Assembly: GCA_015499995.1 (NCBI GenBank)
Contig: JADNRV010000213.1
Location: 1-64,000 of the forward strand
Origin: Flammula alnicola
Taxonomy: Eukaryota; Basidiomycota; Agaricomycetes; Agaricales; Strophariaceae
DNA: 64,000 nt
Reading direction: 5' to 3'
Shown here: one piece after another, positions 57,938 to 64,000 of the stretch
Position numbering within the stretch: position 1 is the first letter of the stretch
Layout of the letters: every line of letters starts with the position of its first letter
Program-made: the position numbers and the translations under genes
Notes under the pieces: model-generated
What the model was told of the DNA's origin: nothing
Databases searched by the model: none
Seen by the model: the letters and a program-made list of their open reading frames with translations, nothing else

Positions 57938-59202
57938 TTATACGACCTGAACGAGATTGAGGGTCTACGCAAGGACAGAAAAATCAGTAAAATCAATGAA
58001 GAAATAGAATGACCAATACGTACAACAGAAGTAACTGGGGCAGGAAACCTTGAATGGAAAGCATTTGCATCTCCTCCAGCATACAGGTGATTACTCTGGA
58101 CGAAAAAGTCAGTAGCTGGCGATGCTGAAGGATTGCAAGGGTTAAAGATCAGCTGACGAGTTTACGGTAGAAATTATGTGGCACATACTTCCATCCGTGT
58201 TGATCCATTGAGCAGTCAAAGCCTCTGCGACTAAATCTACATTCCACTGAGGTAGGGAGAACGTTAATTGGTCTGAGGGATCCAAGACAATTGACAAGTG
58301 ACATACAACGCTCGACTCTGCAAGTTTATTCAAGCCGCTAGCAGTACTAAACTTGCTTGGGATATCAGCCGGGCGAGAGCCAGGGGGCGCTGCAATCAGA
58401 AATGGTTATATAGCTTGTAGATGAACAAAATAACTCAGAACATACAACCAGGAGGTGAAACTGGGTCCAAGTATAGATAACTGAGACGAGTGAATTCTGT
58501 ATAATCATCTTATATTGATAGAATGTACTCACTTGAAGTTACCGGTCCCAATATCGGCACTGGTGCTGTCTCTTCCTTCAACCAATCCAAACAGAGATCC
58601 ACTTGCATCACCCTGTGGCGGTAACGAAGGGTCAGCATTCAAATCAAACCCATGTCACGACATGACCGTGAAGTGTACGCATACCATGATTGTTAAGTCT
58701 AGCTGCGATCCAGAAGTCGCCCCAACTGGCAGGCTGAAGGAAAGGTGCAATGCATCTGAAGTTGAGGGGACGAGCAGAGGTGTCCAGTAGTTTGGATCGG
58801 TCGCAACATAACCCAGCGACGAGCTGCCGCTCATGACTTGGATTACTACGGTGTAAGTTGTTGATGGCATCGATGAAGGTTGGGCTTGGCGGGCGGCAAT
58901 GGCAGCTGTCGAAAGATTTTGTCTAAAAAAATTAGGTTGGAGAAAGAACCAAGTAACTTACAGCTTGCGCGACGAGTCGGAGGTTTCAGTGGAAGACCAC
59001 GAGCGAGGCGTTGTGCGTTCGGGAGGTCCTTCCGATAGATAGGCATCGTGGATGTCACCTGGCGTTTGACTCGCGGAGAATAGTTGGGATCCAAGCAGAT
59101 CTCAGCCATGCATTGAGATCCCTCGTCGAGGGTAACAGCCAGGGCGATGCCCGAGAAGATGGCAGCCAAGAACACCAAAGAAAGAGAAAGAAAAGAGCGC
59201 AT
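57938..59202 (-). CDS. Secreted multi-exon protein of a basidiomycete beta-rich family
   Basis: ATG at 59202 starts a signal peptide (FLSLSLVFLAAIFSGIALA). Exon 1 (59202–58962) encodes a propeptide-like basic segment (SPRVKRQ, PPTRRAS). A 56-bp intron leads to exon 2 (58905–58685): YTVVIQVMSGSSSLGYVATD, NYWTPLLVPSTSDALHLSFS. Further small exons follow: GDASGSLFGLVEGRDSTSAD, ADIPSKFSTASGLNKLAES, ALTAQWINTDGS, and ATDFFVQSNHLYAGGDANAF with FHSRFPAPVTSV; the last exon probably ends LNLVQVV at 57938. The pattern (GxLLGY…LxA.WxNxDGS…YAGGDxxxFxxxFP) belongs to a common Agaricomycete secreted family without known function. Exon borders in the 3' half are approximate. Confidence 0.7.
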
Positions 59203-59491
59203 TTTGTGCAAGGCGGTCTTTGGGAAAGGTTTAAAATGAATGGACACGTCACACCGACGAGAAACTTGAAGAGTGGGTGCGGGTTTAAGAGAAATTGCAG
59301 GCCATAGGAGCTCTATTTATTGTCGGCGTGTCTTGCAGGGTCAGCCGCTCAATGACCAGTCCGTTGTCCACAGAATGCAGGCATCCACCAGCTAATGTTA
59401 TGTAATCAGCGAGTGCTCTCCTGGATGAACGAAGGCAGTTATAAAGTTGAATAAACTTGAAACCTTCTGTAATTCTATTCCCATCCAAACT
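59203..59491. promoter_or_regulatory. Shared promoter region of divergent genes
   Basis: A 289-base gap between the secreted-protein gene (minus) and the small acidic gene (plus). No further motif could be assigned. Confidence 0.45.
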
Positions 59492-59897
59492 ATGGCTGGG
59501 ATTGGGGATGGCGTCAGGGAAGGTATTGGTCGGCTTCGAAGGGAGATGCATAAAGCTCGTTCGCCGAAACTCATTGATCGCTCAGATATAAGTCTGTCGG
59601 GTGCCGTTCCACTTGAGTTCGACGAGGAAGACGAAGATTTCATCGACCGCGATGCACTTGAAGTTCCGACGGTCAGCGACCGCCCTATGCCTCCCCATGG
59701 TGGTTAGTGTCACGTAGCAGCCGCCAAGTTTCAACCACCACGCTAGCACTGCCGTAGGTCACCACAACACCGCTGCTGCCCACGATCCTTCTTGGAATAA
59801 CAAGCCTGAGACAGCCCACTCCCGCGAGCAGGCTGCTGCTTCTCACCACCGGGATAATCAATCGAAGGCCACGGTTCCTCAGCACCACCGTAGATAA
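59492..59897 (+). CDS. Small acidic hypothetical protein
   Basis: Two exons (59492–59702, 59758–59897; 55-bp intron with GTTAGT donor) give 116 residues in one frame. An N-terminal basic helix (VREGIGRLRREMHKARSPK) is followed by an acidic segment (PLEFDEEDEDFIDRDAL) and a His/Gln-rich tail (QAAASHHRDNQSKATVPQHH). No signal peptide or domain recognised; predicted soluble and partly disordered. Confidence 0.5.
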
Positions 59898-60362
59898 TTA
59901 CTAGTTTAGACAATTTGGCAGACTTTGATGTGTTACCACACAAATGCCGAAATTTTTCAAAATTAAGAGACATCACATTACATTCCCCATGAATATACCA
60001 CATATAATATAAATCGGTCCTGCCTAGATAACGAAGCAAATGTTAGCTTGCACGTTGATCGCTGCGCGTGTCTGCCAGAGCTTGTTGTAGCATACGGCCT
60101 TGCACATCCAGGGGGCCTCGAGCTCCTTGATGAGTCACAGACGTCATGCATTCGTGGATCGATTCATGTGTTGATCGACTTTGTTCTCGTGGTCGTTTCA
60201 ATCAAGTTTCCAAACGATTAGAGACGATTAGGCGCTTGATTCGGCCTGTGCACGTGCAGTTAACCTGATCCGGACATTCAAGATCCGTTAAATCCGACGT
60301 TCCCACGATTATTATTTATTCCTGACTCGCCAATTTACGGTGACCTGCTCCTCGACCACGAA
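59898..60362. other. Intergenic, TYR1 promoter
   Basis: No gene. Contains a dyad-like repeat of ACGATTAGAGACGATTAGGC near 60216 and an AT-rich block shortly before the TYR1 start. Confidence 0.4.
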
Positions 60363-62413
60363 ATGGGCTCAATACCAACCCCCACAGGGCCTCAAATTAA
60401 TGGGACACCATCTGAACCGGTTTTAAGCACACCGACAGATGCCATGAACCAGTACTACGACACAATACCCATCAACGTCTCTCCAAATGTGACTCCGTCA
60501 TCGCCTGTAGAGGATCAACCGACAATTGGCCTAATAGGAATGGGTGGGATGGGACGCATGTACGCGCATGCCCTCTGTTTGGCGGGGTGGAAAAAGTGTG
60601 TTTTTGAGCTTGGTTGGGATGTTTACTGAGGCTCGGGCGTTATTGGGTAGAATATATGTCTGCGACCTTCCTGAAAAGTTCTCCCAGCTGAAGGAAGACT
60701 ATGCTGGTTCGTGGATCCATACACTTTCTCCTCTTTTTTGTCTTGTTCCTCTGACGTTATCCTGCTCTTCGGTTTTCCAGACAAACCCACTATTCGTGTC
60801 ATGCGGGATGGGCATGGCGTGGCGCGATCATCTGACTTTATCGTTTACTCTGTCGAAGCTGAATTTATTGACAGGGTCGTTGCCCTGTTCGGTCCATGTA
60901 CGTCCAATTTCTCTTGCCGTTTATCCTACCACCTGGTTACTAATGAGAGCGGCTTACTGCGATTTCCTTTCGTTATCTAGCAACAAAAATGCACGCTATC
61001 GTGGCAGGCCAAACCTCCGTAAAAGCACCTGAAAGGGCCGCATTCGAGAAGCATCTCCCCGATGACGCGCACATCATCTCGTGCCATTCGTTGCATGGTC
61101 CGACCGTGAACCCAGTCGGGCAGCCCCTCGTGAGTACTACCACTAGTACCTGAATTTCTCAGCACTTCGGCCCCCTTTCCGAAAAATGTCATCATATCTT
61201 TTTTTTCCACAGCCATGCATCACTGTGCACTCCTGCACGTATGACCACCTTCCCAATTTTTTCCCCTAGATCCGTTACGACCTTCTTGACTAAAAATATC
61301 TCTTTAGGTTTTGATCCGACATAGAGGCTCGAAAGACGCGCTTACGTTGGTCGAAAACATTCTTCGCCCTCTCCGCTCGCGACATGTATATCTCTCCTAC
61401 GAAGAACACGATCGTGTAACGGCAAACACGCAGGCAGTCACGCACGCTGCCTTTCTTATCCTCTCTTTTCTCTTCGTATGTCTGATCTATGCATTACTAA
61501 CAGTATGGGCACAGCCTGGTCCTGCGCGAAATCCTACCCATGGGAGCAAGGACTTTACGTTGGCGGTATTGAAACAGCTAAAGTCAACCTTACCCTCCGG
61601 ATATACTCCAACGCTTGGCACGTCTACGCTGGGCTTGCCATCCTCAACCCTGCCGCGAGGATCCAGATTGACAGATATGCTGCGAGTGCGACGGAGCTCT
61701 TTAAGATGATGCTGGAAGGTGGCAGCGGTGGCGACGCGGAGAAGAGAAGATTTAGGGAGAGGGTGGAGTGGGGGCGAAAGGTCGTGTTTGGGGATGCAAG
61801 CGGTGAGGAGAGGAAGAGGAGGCCAATTCTGTTATCCGAGGATGTATTGGATCGGTTTAGTCTGGGAAAGACGCCCCAGACATCTCTGTCGTTGTTGCCC
61901 CCAACCGAGAACTGCGCGTGCACGCCTTTCTCGGGCTGCTGTCCGCCTGTCGTTGAGAATGGTTCGACGGAGGTACACAGCCACCCGCCTCCGAAATACC
62001 GCCCGAACTCGCACCTCTCACTGCTCGCTATGGTTGACTGCTGGGCACATCTCTCCATCAACCCATATATACATCTCCAGCTGGCCGCCACTCCCATTTT
62101 CCGACTTTTCCTCGGTGTCGCCGAGCACCTCTTTCTTTCCCCGCACCTGCTCTCCACATCTATCCACTCAGCGTTGTTCGATACATGGCATCGCGCTGAC
62201 GACCTTGAGTTTGTGTGCGCGGCCAGGGGATGGAGCCAGTGTATTAGCTTTGGGATCTTCGAAGTTTATAGAAAGCGGTTTGAGGAAACGAGGGCTTTTT
62301 TTGAAGGACGGTTCGAGGAGGTGGGGAAGCTTGGGGCGGAGATGATCAAGGCGGTTATGGAAAGTGAGGTGAGAAGGGAGGAGGAGGAAAGTTTTCTTGC
62401 ACGGGATAAATAA
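60363..62413 (+). CDS. TYR1: Prephenate dehydrogenase (tyrosine biosynthesis)
   Basis: Six exons (60363–60595, 60651–60706, 60781–60897, 60981–61129, 61308–61457, 61502–62413) give 538 residues in one frame. The NAD(P)-binding loop GLIGMGGMGRMYAHALCLAG is followed by VMRDGHGVARSSDFIVYSVE, AIVAGQTSVKAPERAAFEKH, HIISCHSLHGPTVNPVGQPL, then SRHVYLSYEEHDRVTANTQA and SMGTAWSCAKSYPWEQG, LTLRIYSNAWHVYAGLAILN. The enzyme oxidatively decarboxylates prephenate to 4-hydroxyphenylpyruvate in the shikimate/tyrosine branch, in the cytosol. The C-terminal 200 residues contain a low-complexity insertion but stay in frame. The intron after AAFL has no GT donor: the join that restores the conserved AAFL-SMGTAW junction uses AT…AC ends (61458–61501). 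Confidence 0.92.
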
Positions 62414-63812
62414 GGATAAGCCAGTTCAACGGCAGTTGGAACTGACGCCGTAACTGTAGCCATACTTTTACCTCTGCAATGCCATGCTGGCTAAGTAATC
62501 GCGTCGTTATCAGGCGAGTGATGTTTACTGCGGTACGTATACTACTTGAAAATTGGCTCCGTCAACTTGACCATCAACAGAAGGCCGCGATGGATGAAAT
62601 TCCGGCCGCTGTCGAACCATGAATCTACCAGCAATTGAAGGAGGTCGAGGAGCATACCCACGAAATAAAAGAGCACATCAACAAGTGTGGGCCGTGGTCT
62701 CGAGAGGACGACCAGTTCGTTAGGACCTCATTTGCAAGAGGCCGAGAACCCATCACCAGAACTTCGTCCACCGGTGGGAAGTGCAAATACCATCTTGTAA
62801 GTCAACTTGCGGCCAGACTTGATCCCTATTTCTCCACTTCCTGTAGACCAGAAGGACATCCTCGATACCCTCCAGCTTCGCAATCAATGACACATTCGAT
62901 AGCAAAGCATTTCATAGAGATTTACATAACGTCTACATTTCGCCATCCCTCACGCACCGCTTGATTTCAACTTGATTTCATTTGATCCTTTCCAATATGC
63001 CTAAGCACAGACTTCTGTTTGATTTTTAGTATTCCTCTCAACTTTGTCGTCTCAAATTCTGGTAATTCTTTATCAATATGGTTTATAAAGAGAACTTCCA
63101 ACTAATTGGAGCCAAGGTAGACATTGACATGCAAGCTTGTGGCCACAGGTCACTATTAATAATGCCTCGAGGAGACACAGCCTTGCACGTAAGTATGAAA
63201 AGCCCATGTCAACGACGACAATCCGGATTGGTTCCTCATCCGCATCAAACCCAAGATGCTCCTCCTGGCACCGCGTGCACCTGCCCGAGCCAGATTGGAC
63301 TGCCCCACCGGGACAATCACGAGGATGAGCGCTTATCGAACATAGGAGAACTACATGTCGGAATGATATCAATATCCTTTGTCTGGTTCTCAATATGTAT
63401 TAACTGCCAGCTGTCCAAACCAATAGACGCTCACCGGCACCTGCGGTCTGCTTCGTGCCCAAGTCGTGCCATTGATTCCTATCTCGGAAGCTGCCGGATA
63501 AATTGATTGCCAATCAACGGCGCCGTCCTCTCTCCGTTCCCAACTTGCACTCACTCTCCTGTCATATCATTCGAACTTCGCACTATGGTATGTAAAACGC
63601 TTTCAAGAGAAACCGAGGAACTCAGTCAATGTTGCTATATTCCAGAGACGACATCGAAAGCAACACTAGGAGCTCCTCGCTCGTTGAACATTGTAACTGG
63701 ACAGGTTCTACACAGCCCCATTGCCGCTGTATTGGAGGGTTCCAGGATTTTCACGGTGCACCCCCTCTCCAAGACCCTTTCAATCCTTCTCTCGCACATT
63801 TTCCTGTAAAAA
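62414..63812. other. Intergenic region with unassigned frames
   Basis: Plus 62635–62964 is open after a possible ATG at 62591 that stops quickly, and 63078–63506 is open without features. No gene supported. Confidence 0.35.
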
Positions 63813-64000
63813 ATGCCACGTGAAACAAGCGAGCGAGATATCGAGGAAAACCCGCGATCGCGTCAATCTCGTCGTCGGAACGATGTCGAGTACCGCTCTC
63901 TATCGCGTTCACAGGATCATACTGCTGGTGCGTCAATTTGTATTACGTGGCCTGGGCTACACCGCTTAGTCTTTTCTACGACGACCGCACAACAGATATC
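63813..64000 (+). CDS. 5' end of a gene running off the window
   Basis: ATG at 63813 opens a charged stretch (MPRETSERDIEENPRSRQSR, then RNDVEYRSLSRSQDHTA) rich in Arg/Ser/Glu, followed by a GTGCGT donor-like site near 63926. Family cannot be told from this fragment. Confidence 0.4.
   Translation, partial: MPRETSERDIEENPRSRQSRRRNDVEYRSLSRSQDHTAGASICITWPGLHRLVFSTTTAQQI

Noticed and set aside
60544..61032. Alternative 162-residue frame over the TYR1 region
   Set aside because: The five-intron TYR1 model explains the region with conserved enzyme motifs; this frame reads through introns.

Overview
The window looks like a nuclear contig of a filamentous basidiomycete, probably Agaricomycetes. 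Introns are short (38–80 bp, mostly GT…AG with CTRAC-like branch sites). Gene families typical of mushrooms are present: small secreted Cys-rich proteins, a Kre9-like GPI protein, an HNH_2-type nuclease-like protein, multi-pass membrane families, F-box/LRR proteins and SRPK-like kinases. Conserved eukaryotic genes (SET3, YPT35, TYR1) lie between accessory stretches. The species cannot be named from the sequence.

Layout. 0.4–5.4 kb: a minus-strand SET3-like PHD/SET gene. 6.6–24.3 kb: the dominant structure, a very large inverted duplication. Arms at 6637–14405 and 15566–24329 flank a unique 1.16-kb spacer (14406–15565) with one complete gene of the 'MGTxG…YNHWDSYP' family, ending in a poly-Glu tail. 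Each arm carries an intact SRPK-like kinase, an uncharacterised spliced gene with a coiled-coil-like tail, a 182-residue uncharacterised gene with a TATA box, and a coiled-coil gene. From 7750 inward the arms appear identical apart from two homopolymer length changes. Outward they diverge abruptly, and the right arm alone carries nested hAT-like elements.

24.8–35.3 kb: a small secreted-protein gene with an in-frame stop, a PX-domain gene (YPT35-like), an SRPK-like pseudokinase lacking both catalytic aspartates, an F-box/LRR gene and two short inverted-repeat transposons. 37.5–43 kb: a Kre9/KNH-like GPI protein, two decayed tandem copies of a multi-pass membrane gene, an HNH-type gene, and a 5'-truncated membrane-protein gene that shares an exact 67-bp segment with the 3' side of a secreted-protein gene at 46.7 kb. 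43–52 kb is gene-poor, with low-confidence coding remnants.

52.1–64 kb: a secreted DUF3472-like protein, a TA-flanked MITE, a full-length but disabled intron-containing SEC61-alpha pseudogene, a multi-exon secreted protein divergent from a small acidic gene, a complete prephenate dehydrogenase gene (TYR1) with one non-GT intron boundary, and the probable start of a gene at the right edge.

I see no rRNA, tRNA or CRISPR. The genes do not form one pathway. The coherent themes are kinase/pseudokinase expansion, secreted proteins, and rearrangement driven by inverted repeats.
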